From Acidobacteria bacterium 28-1 (GTDB lineage Bacteria; Acidobacteriota; Blastocatellia; Pyrinomonadales; Pyrinomonadaceae), in contig MWYZ01000071.1 of assembly GCA_002050365.1 (NCBI GenBank), forward strand, positions 21,912 to 85,911: 64,000 bases of DNA, read 5' to 3'. The notes under the pieces were generated by a model. That model had not been told where the DNA came from. It did not search any database and was given only the letters and a program-made list of their open reading frames with translations. Made by a program: the position numbers and the translations under genes. The first letter of the stretch is position 1. The number at the start of each line of letters is the position of its first letter. Of this stretch, positions 34,962 through 44,080 are shown piece after piece.

Positions 34962-37091
34962 TTATTTCAGTGAAACATCATCCACACGGAAATATGTAGT
35001 TACCGAACCGTCCGTCGTCGAGCGGAATTGAATGCGAACTGTCTGACCTTTGTAAGCCGATAAGTCAAACGATTTCTGCGAGTAAGTTCCCGCCGTCGTC
35101 TGATTCTGATTACTGTATGTCGCCAGAGTTCGAAGCAAACCGCCGCTCGTGTTGCGGACTTCGGCATACATATAATCGTATGGCGTTGACGCTGATTCGC
35201 TCGAAGAAACATTGAGCCAGAAGGTTAGTGTTCCCGCCGCGTTACTCGGAATCGAAACCGTTTGATAAGCTTGTCCCGAAACGTTGTTGTTCACGCCAAA
35301 ATAGTCGTAGCCGGTTCCGCCGTGCGGATAGCTTCCGTTTGCCGTGTAGAACGCGCCCGTGCCGGAATTAACCCACGGCGATACGCTGCCTTCAAAACCG
35401 CCGTTGACAATCAACTCGCCTCCCCCGCCCGGAGTTGGCGCCGGCGTAGCGGTTGGAGTTGGTGTCGGTGTTGAAGTTGTCGGACACGCGCCGACACCGA
35501 CGGCGCACCAGGTTGTGGCAATCGTGTTGTATTGTGCGCTCGTGCCGCCGTAAAGGTCGGTCGCCGCATTTAACATCGCCGTTCTCGCACCCGCGAAATT
35601 CGTTCCCGATGTCATATAAACAGTCAAGCCTCGAAACCAGATTTTCTCTGCCGCGCTCGTGCCGATACCGCTTACGGTTACACCGCTCAGATGATGCGTT
35701 CCGCCGGCGGCAACCAGATAAAAGGCTTTGTTGCCGATGCCGGAATTGGTGTGAACGCCGCCGTTGTCGGACGTTCCCGTATAGCGTTCCGAATAATGGT
35801 CGGGGTCGTCGTCGGCAGTATAACCGCCGCCCGATTTGGCGTGCGGATTATCCATATAACGAAGCGCGTCGCCGGCGGTCGAAGGCGTGTATGCCTGCTC
35901 GCCGATTTTCCAGGTGTCGGTGGTAATCGTGCCGCCGCGCGCCCGCAATTCAACCATCGCGCCGAAAACGTCGGACATTGATTCGTTAAGTGCGCCGGAT
36001 TCATTCGAGTAAGTCAAATTAGCCGTTCGTTCGGTTACGCCGTGCGTCATTTCGTGTCCGCAGATGTCTAAGGTTACGAGCGGCGTAAAAGTTGTGCCGT
36101 CGCCGTCGCCGTAAGTCATCGCCGTTCCGTTCCAGTAAGCATTATTATAATTCGTGCTGTAATGAACGCGCGACGAAACCAGGCTGACTGTGCCATCGGC
36201 GGAAGTAACCGAACCGGGTCCGCTGTTGCCGTCAATGCCGTTGCGCCCGTGAACGTTTTTGTAATAATCATAAGTCGCCGCCGCGCCATAATGCGCGTCA
36301 ACGCCCGCTTTCTGCGCCGTAGTGTCCCAAACGTCGTTCGTATCCGTGTAGCGGGCGGCAGTCGTCGTTCCGTTGTTAAAATTGAAAGTTCCCATCTTGC
36401 GCGTGGTATCTTCCATATAATAAGTCGAACCGACAAGGTCGGTCGTTATATTAACCGTTCCGCTGTAGAGCGACACGCCGGATGCGGTTTGCAGATTGTC
36501 ATATTCAAAAACTTTTTCGCCCGTTTGCGCGTCAACGAAAATAACGGGAATCGAAGTGTGTTCCGTCCCGTCGAGATGCGGCATTTCCACGCGATACGTC
36601 AAATGATCGCGCGTCTTGCCGCGAAAAACCCACAAAGTGACCTTCGGGTTTTCGCTCAATTCCGCTGCGCCGTCATACATCTGGACGGCGAATTTCTCCG
36701 CTTCTTCCGCAGTGAAATTCGGCTGCGTGTTGACGATGATGCTGTCTTTCAAATTGTCGGTAATCGTCCGCAACGAGCCGTCGGATTTGAGATGGACAAT
36801 CGCCTCGCCTTCCCAAACTGGAATTTCATTAACAGTTTGAAAAACTTTGGTGTGCGCCATATTCAACTCGTCAAATTCGACAGATTTAACTTTCAGTTCG
36901 TCTGCACTGCCGATTGCGCGGTTGGCGGTATTATCTCTCAAATAGTTGAGGCTAATTTGTTTAACTTGTTCAGTGTCCTCGAGCGAGCCGCTGCCGAAAA
37001 CAGTTTTGTCGGCTTCGGCAGTTTTGGTAAGGAACGCGAAAACAGCGATGGCAATTAGCAATGTTGCAAAAATACTTAGATTTTTTTTCAC
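34962..37091 (-). CDS. M4 (thermolysin-family) metallopeptidase with C-terminal domain
   Basis: Secreted zinc endopeptidase, 709 aa. GTG start 37091 with AAGGAGATAATCAAAA upstream. Signal peptide 1-27 ending AEA; FTP/PepSY propeptide (about 40-195); catalytic domain with GHEMTHGVTE near 345 (HExxH) and the third ligand in ESGALNESMSD near 367-377; active-site His in DNGGVHTNSGIGN. A Thr/Pro linker (TPTPTPTATPAPTPGGGGEL) joins a carbohydrate-binding-like beta-sandwich of about 150 residues. It is convergent with the metzincin gene. Confidence 0.95.
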   Translation of the reverse strand: MKKNLSIFATLLIAIAVFAFLTKTAEADKTVFGSGSLEDTEQVKQISLNYLRDNTANRAIGSADELKVKSVEFDELNMAHTKVFQTVNEIPVWEGEAIVHLKSDGSLRTITDNLKDSIIVNTQPNFTAEEAEKFAVQMYDGAAELSENPKVTLWVFRGKTRDHLTYRVEMPHLDGTEHTSIPVIFVDAQTGEKVFEYDNLQTASGVSLYSGTVNITTDLVGSTYYMEDTTRKMGTFNFNNGTTTAARYTDTNDVWDTTAQKAGVDAHYGAAATYDYYKNVHGRNGIDGNSGPGSVTSADGTVSLVSSRVHYSTNYNNAYWNGTAMTYGDGDGTTFTPLVTLDICGHEMTHGVTERTANLTYSNESGALNESMSDVFGAMVELRARGGTITTDTWKIGEQAYTPSTAGDALRYMDNPHAKSGGGYTADDDPDHYSERYTGTSDNGGVHTNSGIGNKAFYLVAAGGTHHLSGVTVSGIGTSAAEKIWFRGLTVYMTSGTNFAGARTAMLNAATDLYGGTSAQYNTIATTWCAVGVGACPTTSTPTPTPTATPAPTPGGGGELIVNGGFEGSVSPWVNSGTGAFYTANGSYPHGGTGYDYFGVNNNVSGQAYQTVSIPSNAAGTLTFWLNVSSSESASTPYDYMYAEVRNTSGGLLRTLATYSNQNQTTAGTYSQKSFDLSAYKGQTVRIQFRSTTDGSVTTYFRVDDVSLK

Positions 37092-37298
37092 TTTTGATTA
37101 TCTCCTTGGGAACGTAAAATTTGGGATTTGCCGATAAATTATCAAGCCGTTATATATAAAATTTACAAACCTAAAGCCGAAATACTTTCTAAGCGTTGGT
37201 AGAAAATACCTTTCTCGCTCTGAAATGGAATAAAAGAACTGTTAAAATTTTGAGGGGTTTTCAAGTAGAGTAACGAAAGTGTAACATCTGCCGTATAA
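37092..37298. other. Divergent promoter region, no gene
   Basis: AT-rich spacer between the M4 protease (minus) and the SRA-like gene (plus). Nothing specific seen. Confidence 0.5.
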
Positions 37299-37745
37299 GT
37301 GTCAAGCGAAAAAGTTAAAAATTGTTTTTCAAACGAAAATTTTCCAAAAGAATCTCGCATCGGCGACATTTTCTCCTGGAGTGAAGTGAGCGATATTCAT
37401 AAAACGCGGCACGGCATTTATCAGCGGAACGAACGCTTAATTTCACTGCTAACCGATTTCGGTCAAATCAACCAGTGTTATCCTGATTTTCACGGCGACA
37501 GCACAGACACAATTTTTTATACCGGTGCGGGCAGACGCGGCGACCAAAAACTTGATTCATTCAACTGCGCACTTTTTAATGCGATTGAATCAAAACACGC
37601 CGTTCCGCTTTTTAACAAATTGGCAGTCGGACGCTGGGAATTTCTCGGCTTTTGGCGGGTTATGGAAGGAACATATATTTTTGACGAAACGCAGAAAAGA
37701 ATGATTTGGAGATTTACTCTGGAAAGAAAATTGGAAAATGATTAA
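37299..37745 (+). CDS. Stand-alone SRA/PUA-like domain protein, 148 aa
   Basis: Family placed by pattern only. GTG 37299 is the only clear start. Residues about 25-140 carry the SRA-YDG-like arrangement: DIFSWSEVSDIHKTRHGIYQ, IFYTGAGRRGDQKLDSFNCA, then AVPLFNKLAVGRWEFLGFWR. Such domains read modified bases, usually fused to nucleases (ScoMcrA-like, HNH) or helicases, but here no nuclease is attached. Overlaps the GNAT gene by 8 nt. Confidence 0.6.
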   Translation: MSSEKVKNCFSNENFPKESRIGDIFSWSEVSDIHKTRHGIYQRNERLISLLTDFGQINQCYPDFHGDSTDTIFYTGAGRRGDQKLDSFNCALFNAIESKHAVPLFNKLAVGRWEFLGFWRVMEGTYIFDETQKRMIWRFTLERKLEND

Positions 37746-38223
37746 AATACGAAAATATACGGAAGAAGATAAGGAACGAATTTGGGAAATTATAAAGTTT
37801 GTAATCTCCGACGGTGACTCCTTTACTCTTTCGCCCGATTCAACCCGCGAGGAAATGCTTGCTGATTGGTGCAGCGCGGAAAAACACACTTACGTTGCTG
37901 TCTCTGAAAATAAAGTCGTCGCTACGTTCTACATAAAAGCGAATCAGTTGGGTTTGGGTTCGCACATCGCCAACGGAAGTTATATGGTTGCGCCCGAAGC
38001 GCGAGAAAAAGGTATCGGCAGAAAAATAGGGGAGTTTTCCATCGCGGAAGCAAAACGTCTCGGCTATCGTGCGATGCAATTTAATTTCGTCGTTAAAAGT
38101 AACGAAAAAGCCGTCAGATTATGGCAAAGCCTCGGTTTTGAAATTATCGGTGAAATTCCTGAAGCGTTTAATCACATCGAGAACGGTTTGACGAACGCTT
38201 ACATAATGTATCGCAAATTGTAA
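37738..38223 (+). CDS. GNAT family N-acetyltransferase, 161 aa
   Basis: Acetyl-CoA-dependent acetyltransferase of unknown substrate. Motif A is visible as SYMVAPEAREKGIGRKIGEF (about 81-100), motif B as WQSLGFEIIGEIPEAF (about 128-143). Coupled by an 8-nt overlap to the SRA-like gene. Convergent with proC, 2 nt between stops. Confidence 0.9.
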   Translation: MIKIRKYTEEDKERIWEIIKFVISDGDSFTLSPDSTREEMLADWCSAEKHTYVAVSENKVVATFYIKANQLGLGSHIANGSYMVAPEAREKGIGRKIGEFSIAEAKRLGYRAMQFNFVVKSNEKAVRLWQSLGFEIIGEIPEAFNHIENGLTNAYIMYRKL

Positions 38224-38225
38224 TT

Positions 38226-39068
38226 TCACTTTTTCTGTCCAAGCGCGACGGCTCGTTGATATGCCGCATAAACGGCTTTCGACAAAACCGTTCGCAAACC
38301 GCCTTTTTCCATTTGATAAATTGCATCGGCGGAAGTTCCGCCCGGCGATGTTACCATATTGCGAAGTTCCGCCGGATGTTTGTGTGATTCTATCGCAAAC
38401 AAAACTGAGCCGAGCATTGTTTCCTGCACCAATTCTTTCGCCATCTCGCGCGAAAATCCGAGATGCACGCCCGCGTCGGTCAAGGCTTCCATTACCATAA
38501 AAATATACGTCGGACCGGTCGCGCTCAAAGAAGTCGCCATATCAATCATATTTTCCGTTTCGACGTAAAGCTCTTTTCCCAAAGCCGTCAGCAACGCTTT
38601 TATCCGGGCGCGTTCCACTTCGCCGACGCTTTCCGTACAAGTCCAGGCGGTAATTCCCGCGCCGATTTGCGACGGCGTGTTCGGCATTGCGCGAACAATT
38701 TTTTCGTTTGATAACGCTTCGGAAAGCGTTTCAATTTTTGCGCCGGCGATGATTGATAAAACGACTTGATTCGGCGCAACAGAACCTTTCAATTCTTGTA
38801 AAACTCCGTTCAAGCGTTGCGGCTTGACGCACAGAGCGACGGTTGAATTTTCACTTTCTCGGCTCCGCTCAACCGCCTCGGCGTTCGATTCGTAAATCTG
38901 AATTTTATATTTTTCATTTAATTCCGCGCGACGGATTGCCCGCGGATGGCTCGCCGCAATCTGTTCGGGCGCAACCATTTTTTTTCTCAAAAGTCCGGCA
39001 ATCATTGATTCCGCCATTACGCCGCAACCGATAAAAGACAGATTTGTGTTCGATAAATTGTTACTCAT
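38226..39068 (-). CDS. proC: Pyrroline-5-carboxylate reductase
   Basis: Last step of proline synthesis: NAD(P)H-dependent reduction of pyrroline-5-carboxylate. 280 aa, usual length. Rossmann motif FIGCGVMAESMIAGLL (12-27), the cofactor loop SHPRAIRRAEL, and the family signature SPGGTSADAIYQMEKGGLR (about 240-258) are intact. Start ATG 39068. Stand-alone gene, ended on the 5' side by a strong hairpin at 39115-39161. Confidence 0.97.
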   Translation of the reverse strand: MSNNLSNTNLSFIGCGVMAESMIAGLLRKKMVAPEQIAASHPRAIRRAELNEKYKIQIYESNAEAVERSRESENSTVALCVKPQRLNGVLQELKGSVAPNQVVLSIIAGAKIETLSEALSNEKIVRAMPNTPSQIGAGITAWTCTESVGEVERARIKALLTALGKELYVETENMIDMATSLSATGPTYIFMVMEALTDAGVHLGFSREMAKELVQETMLGSVLFAIESHKHPAELRNMVTSPGGTSADAIYQMEKGGLRTVLSKAVYAAYQRAVALGQKK

Positions 39069-39114
39069 AAAAAGATAGATTTTAAATTTTCAATCCTGAA
39101 ACCGCAAGTTTAAC

Positions 39115-39161
39115 AAAAAACCGCTAATTTATTATCAAACGATAATAAATTAGCGGTTTTT
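39115..39161 (-). terminator. Strong hairpin terminator
   Basis: 21-bp perfect arms (39116-39136 with 39141-39161), 4-nt loop AAAC, poly-A and poly-T ends. Lies 30 nt past the stop of the delta-60/VCBS gene on the minus strand. Confidence 0.92.
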
Positions 39162-39192
39162 AAATGGCGAGATGTAAAACGAAAATTAACTT

Positions 39193-41439
39193 TTACGGCA
39201 CGAACGCATTCGGAATCGGCTTGTCTTCATTGTTGCCGAACTGCACGCCCGTAAAGCCCTGCGTCGTTCTCAGCAAATACCAAGTGCCGTTCGACGGTCG
39301 AAATACCGCGATGTCCGCCCGCCCGTCACCGTCGTAATCGGCTGGCACCGGCAAATCACCCGCCGCTCCGAACTGCACCGCGCCGTAATTTGTCTGCGGA
39401 TTCGGCGAAGTATACCAAGTTCCATTGCTTGGTCGGAAGACGGCAATGTTCGTGCGTCCGTCGCCGTCGAAATCTGCCGGCACCGGGATGTCGGTCGAAA
39501 TGCCCAGTCCTTGAAAGACATATTGGTTGTTTGAACTTTGCAGAATATACCACGTCCCGGCTGACGGACGGAAAACCGCTGCGTCCTGTTTGCCGTCGCC
39601 GTCGAAATCGCCGACCACCGGCTTGTCGCCGTTTGTTCCCCACGGAATTGCTCTAAAATCAACTCCCGGTGCTGAACTCGGACGATAAAAGAAATAACCT
39701 TGTCCGCCCGACAGCGAACCGTCGCGGTAGACTGCCAAATCCGCTTTTCCGTCTCCATCCCAATCGCCTGAAACGGGAACGTCGCCGGTCGCGCCGAATT
39801 GTTCCGGTCGGAATGAACTGTCCGAACTGTTTGTAATATAAAAATAGGCACGGCTTCCGGCTCCGAACACGACATCGCGGAACACGGCAACGTCGGTTCG
39901 TCCGTCACCATCATAATCGGCAGGCGCGATACGGTCGCCCGATTGTCCGAACTTGAACGGGACAAATGAATTGTTTTGACTGGTCAATTGATACCAGAAT
40001 CCGTTCGACGGGCGAAAGACAGCGATGTCGGCTTTGCCGTCGCCGTCAAAATCATATTTAGCGGCGGGAGTATCGCCAAGATAACGCGCCATCGCAAGAA
40101 CGTTTGGGACGAGGCTTGCGTCAATTAATTTAGTCGCTCCGACGGCGAGGATTTTGCCGTCCGGCTGCAGAACGGCGCGCGAAATCGAATCGAACGAATT
40201 GTTGTTGAAGTCGGTAATCACTTTGCCGTCCCCATCAAATGAATTGTCGAGCGAACCGTTGGTAAGATAACGGGCGATTGCAAAGTTAGTTATATTGAAT
40301 CCCGTAATTATGACTGAACTTTCGCCGACGACGACAATCTTGCCGTTCGGCTGAACGAGAACGTCTCTCGGAATATCATTTGCAGCTTCGATAGACGTAA
40401 CGACTTTGCCGTCGCCGTCAAACGAGGTGTCGAGCGCTCCGGTCGTCGTGTAACGAAGAATCCCAAAATCATACGGAACCGAAGGGTTGCCGAAAGGATT
40501 GCCGGATTGTCCAACGGCAATTATTTTGCCGTCCGATTGCAGAGTAACGGCGTTTGCGCTAAGAATGTCGGAGTTAATGACTTTGCCATCCGAATCGAAT
40601 GTATTATCCAACTGACCGTCGGGAAGAAAACGGACGATTGCCGCGCCGCCCCGGTAACCGCTTGGTTGGGATGGATCGCAAAAGGCGACATAACCAGTAA
40701 CGATAATTTTGCCGTCCGGCTGCAAAGCGAGCGCTTCCGAATTATGCGGCTCATTGAGAACCGGACAAGCGGTTGATATTCGATAGGAAGCCGTCGCGGT
40801 TCCGTTGTTGCCGAAAGTGGCGTCCGGCGTGCCGTCGGCGTTGTAGCGAATCGCAAAGATATTTCTTCCTATATATACTTGACTGGCTACTCTTTCTAAA
40901 GCATCGCCGGTGATAACTATTTTGCCGTCCGGCTGCACGGCAATGTCTTTCACACGGTCATTGGCGATGTTGGAGATCATTCTGCCGGTGCCGCTGCCGA
41001 ACGAAGCGTCAAGCGAGCCGTTCGACAGAAAGCGGGCGACGGCGAAATCAGTCCCGTCAAGTAAAGAGCCGCCCGATTTATTGGTCGAACCGCCGGCAAC
41101 AATTCGACCCTCCGGCTGAATGACTATTGCATTGGCACTGCCGCCGAAACCTGGATAAAACTCGGTGGTAACGCTGCCATTGGTGCCGAATGTCGTATCA
41201 GGCGTGCCGTTTGTATTGAATCGGAAAACGGCGAATTTTCCGCCGAGAGTTCCGGCAACCACAATTTTGCCGTCGGTTTGAAGCGCAACGGCATTTTGCC
41301 CATCGCTCGTCGTCGCGCTGCTGCCAACAACTTTGCCGCCGCTGCCGAAGCTCGCATCAAGGCTGCCGGGTTGAGCAGTGATAATTGTAACGGTCAATAA
41401 GCAAAAGACGATTGAAAATAATAATTTGGTGATATTCAT
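39193..41439 (-). CDS. Secreted delta-60 and FG-GAP/VCBS repeat protein, 748 aa
   Basis: Large extracellular repeat protein. Signal peptide 1-22 ending IITAQ. Residues about 25-455 are delta-60 (DUF5122) repeats of about 55 residues with GSLDxSFGxxGKV and LQxDGKIVVxG; from about 460 to the end are six to seven FRPSNGTWY-type FG-GAP/VCBS repeats like those in the metzincin at 32882-34885. No enzyme domain. Probably surface adhesion or matrix. The repeated DNA could mediate recombination between the two genes. Confidence 0.9.
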   Translation of the reverse strand: MNITKLLFSIVFCLLTVTIITAQPGSLDASFGSGGKVVGSSATTSDGQNAVALQTDGKIVVAGTLGGKFAVFRFNTNGTPDTTFGTNGSVTTEFYPGFGGSANAIVIQPEGRIVAGGSTNKSGGSLLDGTDFAVARFLSNGSLDASFGSGTGRMISNIANDRVKDIAVQPDGKIVITGDALERVASQVYIGRNIFAIRYNADGTPDATFGNNGTATASYRISTACPVLNEPHNSEALALQPDGKIIVTGYVAFCDPSQPSGYRGGAAIVRFLPDGQLDNTFDSDGKVINSDILSANAVTLQSDGKIIAVGQSGNPFGNPSVPYDFGILRYTTTGALDTSFDGDGKVVTSIEAANDIPRDVLVQPNGKIVVVGESSVIITGFNITNFAIARYLTNGSLDNSFDGDGKVITDFNNNSFDSISRAVLQPDGKILAVGATKLIDASLVPNVLAMARYLGDTPAAKYDFDGDGKADIAVFRPSNGFWYQLTSQNNSFVPFKFGQSGDRIAPADYDGDGRTDVAVFRDVVFGAGSRAYFYITNSSDSSFRPEQFGATGDVPVSGDWDGDGKADLAVYRDGSLSGGQGYFFYRPSSAPGVDFRAIPWGTNGDKPVVGDFDGDGKQDAAVFRPSAGTWYILQSSNNQYVFQGLGISTDIPVPADFDGDGRTNIAVFRPSNGTWYTSPNPQTNYGAVQFGAAGDLPVPADYDGDGRADIAVFRPSNGTWYLLRTTQGFTGVQFGNNEDKPIPNAFVP

Positions 41440-41705
41440 TTGATTCTCCTAGGACGGTCAAAAAGCTGCCAAAGAAACTAAACCTCTTTTTCTATATTGC
41501 GGGTTTTACAACTTCAGAAATAAACCGTTATCGCTTTTCTCATCGCCTAATCTCTTTGACGGTTTCCTTTGTTTTTTTTTGGTGAGCTGCCGCAACATTG
41601 TAATACTTTTTTTTCTAATTACAAACGCCAGAAAACAAAATGAAACTCGTATGAATTTTCGCGTCTCGTAGAAAATTTTCTGAATATTCTCTACAATCCT
41701 AATCT
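41440..41705. other. Divergent intergenic region, no gene
   Basis: Leader of the delta-60 gene (minus; CCTAGGAG ribosome site at about 41448-41455) and the tyrS promoter side. No T-box consensus recognised before tyrS. Confidence 0.5.
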
Positions 41706-42899
41706 ATGACGATTGACGAACAAATTGCATTCTTGAAAAAAGGCTCGGTCGACGTAATCCGCGAAGACGATTTACGAAAAAAACTCGAAAAATCACAAAA
41801 GACCGGGAAACCTTTACTCGTAAAATACGGCGCAGACCCGACCGCGCCCGACATTCATCTCGGACACACGGTTGTCATCCGAAAGTTAAAAGCGTTTCAG
41901 GAACTCGGACACACGGCGATTTTTCTCATCGGCGATTTCACCGGAATGATCGGCGACCCGTCGGGGAAATCCGCCACGCGCCCGATGCTCACGCGCGAAG
42001 AAATTCTTGCCAACGCCGAAAGTTACAAGACGCAGATTTTCAAATTGCTCGACCCCGAAAAAACCGTAATCCGTTTTAATTCCGAATGGATGGACAAATT
42101 AGGCGCTGCTGATTTCGTTCGCCTGACATCGCGCGTGACGGTCAAGCAAATTTTGGAGCGCGACGATTTTACGAAACGCCTGACCGAAGAAAAACCGATC
42201 GCCCTGCACGAGCTTCTCTATCCGCTCGTGCAGGGTTATGATTCGGTTGCTTTAAATTCTGATGTCGAACTCGGCGGCACAGACCAGAAATTCAATCTGC
42301 TGGTCGGGCGAAATCTCCAAAGAGAATCTAATCAGGAGCCGCAAGTCGTCATTACCACGCCACTTCTTGAAGGCTTGGACGGCGTGCAAAAGATGTCGAA
42401 ATCCATCGGAAATTACATCGGCATTGACGAGCCGCCTTCGGAGATGTTCGGCAAGGTGATGTCAATTTCCGACGATTTGATGTGGCGGTATTACGAACTG
42501 CTGACCGATTCGACAACCGGCGAAATCGAAGCGATGAAAACGAGCGGCGAGAATCCGCGCAATCTGAAAGTAAATTTAGCAAAACTTATTATCAAAGATT
42601 TTCATTCATTTGAAAAAGCCAACGAAGCCGAAGACGAATTTAATCGCCGCTTCGTCAAAAAAGAAATTCCCGACGAGATTGAAGAAACACAGATTGCTGC
42701 TGGTAATTATAAACTCGTTGATTTACTCGTGCAGACGAATCTTGTTGCATCGAAAGGCGAGGCTAGACGGCTCATCGAACAAAGCGGAGTGAAAATCGGT
42801 GGCGAGAAGATTTCCAATGTTCAAGCTGAAATTGAATTAAAAGACGAAGTTTTGTTGCAAGTCGGCAAACGAAAATTTCTGCGCGTGAAAGGAAGCTAA
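41706..42899 (+). CDS. tyrS: Tyrosyl-tRNA synthetase
   Basis: Charges tRNA-Tyr. 397 aa. Class I signatures: HLGH at 51-54 (HIGH) and KMSKS at 229-233, with the TyrS tyrosine-pocket stretch [17 protein letters not shown] near 77-93 and a C-terminal S4 RNA-binding domain (about 335-395, [20 protein letters not shown]). Closer to the TyrZ-type, judged by PSGKSATRP. The next gene (broken DUF1016) starts 6 nt after its stop and was probably cotranscribed. Confidence 0.97.
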   Translation: MTIDEQIAFLKKGSVDVIREDDLRKKLEKSQKTGKPLLVKYGADPTAPDIHLGHTVVIRKLKAFQELGHTAIFLIGDFTGMIGDPSGKSATRPMLTREEILANAESYKTQIFKLLDPEKTVIRFNSEWMDKLGAADFVRLTSRVTVKQILERDDFTKRLTEEKPIALHELLYPLVQGYDSVALNSDVELGGTDQKFNLLVGRNLQRESNQEPQVVITTPLLEGLDGVQKMSKSIGNYIGIDEPPSEMFGKVMSISDDLMWRYYELLTDSTTGEIEAMKTSGENPRNLKVNLAKLIIKDFHSFEKANEAEDEFNRRFVKKEIPDEIEETQIAAGNYKLVDLLVQTNLVASKGEARRLIEQSGVKIGGEKISNVQAEIELKDEVLLQVGKRKFLRVKGS

Positions 42900-42904
42900 A
42901 ACAA

Positions 42905-44076
42905 ATGCCGAAAAAGAAAACTGAGATTATCAAAACCGAAGACGCTTACGATTCGATTTTATTGAGCGTCGTCGAACTGCTCGAACAATCCCGGCGATTA
43001 ACGGCGCGTTCCGTCAATTCAATTATGACGGCGACGTATTGGGAAATCGGGCGGCGTATTGTCGAGGTCGAACAGAAAGGCGAAGAACGCGCCGAATATG
43101 GCGAAGAATTTTTAATTCGTTTGGCAGATGATTTATCTAAAAGATTTGGTCGTGGATTCAAGAAAAGTAATCTTTAGCAGATGCGTTCGTTTTTTACGGC
43201 GTATCAAAACATTTTCCAGACACTGTCTGGAAAATGTTCCGACGAAAAATCCGCGCTGCTGTCGCGTAAATCTCAAAAGATCGTGCAAACATCGTCTGCA
43301 CAATCTTCTCTGACCGAAATCGCCAAGCGTTTCCCGCTTCCGTGGTCGCATTACGTTTTACTTCTTTCGTGCAGGGACGAAGACGAGCGCGAGTTTTACG
43401 AAACTGAAAGTCTGCGCGGCGGCTGGTCGGTTCGGCAATTAAAACGTCAAAAAGATTCGCAGTTTTACAAGCGCACTCTGCATTCCAAAAACAAAGCCGT
43501 AATGCTTCGCAAAGGCGAAAAAGCAAAACCGGAAGACCGCGTTTCGCCGGACGAGGAAATCAAAGACCCGTTCGTTTTGGAATTTCTCAATCTGAAGGAC
43601 GAATATTCTGAACTCGAATTGGAGGAAGCGATTATCAAGCATCTCGAAAGTTTTCTACTCGAACTTGGCGCGGGTTTTACTTTTGTCGGGCGGCAGATGC
43701 GGCTACGCGTCGGGGACGAATGGTTTCGCGTGGATTTGGTTTTGTTCAATCGCCATCTGAAATGTTTGGTGATTATTGATTTAAAGCTTGGCAAACTGAC
43801 GCACGCCGACATCGGGCAAATGATTCTTTATACGAATTACGCCAATGAACACTGGCGAATGGACGGCGAAAATCTGCCGGTTGGTTTGATTTTGTGCGAT
43901 GAAAAAATGACGCGCTGGCGCACTACACGCTCTCGAATCTGCCGAACAAAGTTCTCGCATCAGAATATAAAATGATTTTGCCCGACGAAAAAATTCTGGC
44001 GGAAGAAATCAGGAAAACCCGAAAGATATTCGGCGAGAGAGTAATCGCAAATCGCAAATCTAAAATCGCAAATTAG
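42905..44076 (+). pseudogene. DUF1016/PDDEXK nuclease (YhcG-like), broken twice
   Basis: Remnant of a DUF1016 protein of about 390 aa. N-terminal domain 42905-43174 (MTATYWEIGRRIVEVEQKG, RFGRGFKKSNL) stops at TAG 43175-43177, then continues in the same frame as QMRSFFTAYQ; the family has Trp here, so TGG became TAG. The PDDEXK core follows (FVGRQMRLRVGDEWFRVDLV, LVIIDLKLGKLTHADIGQM). Near 43905-43910 a six-A run should be seven: one missing A shifts the frame, after which AHYTLSNLPNKVLASEYK reads on to TAG 44074. The tail codons are heptads (AATCGCA units). Unlikely to be functional. Confidence 0.9.
43209..43306. repeat. Two palindromes encoding QTxSxx peptides in DUF1016
   Basis: 43209-43237 is a 29-nt palindrome: ACATTTTCCAGACA, one central base, TGTCTGGAAAATGT. 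43278-43306 is an imperfect one (two mismatches in 13-bp arms). They translate to IFQTLSGKCS and IVQTSSAQSS, the variable inserts seen in many DUF1016 proteins. They look like palindromic elements tolerated inside the coding region. Confidence 0.7.
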
Positions 44077-44080
44077 AGAA

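Noticed and set aside
35453..37058. Long ORFs on the plus strand, up to 298 codons
   Set aside because: They lie antisense to the M4 peptidase gene, whose motifs, signal peptide and ribosome site are clear; Arg-rich composition is typical of shadow frames.
39193..41439. CRISPR-like regular repeats
   Set aside because: The periodic DNA is coding (delta-60 and VCBS repeats, about 135-165 bp period); the heptad tracts also lack spacers. No CRISPR array or cas gene was seen.
41440..41705. T-box leader before tyrS
   Set aside because: No T-box sequence (AGGGTGGNACCGCG-like) or specifier stem recognised.
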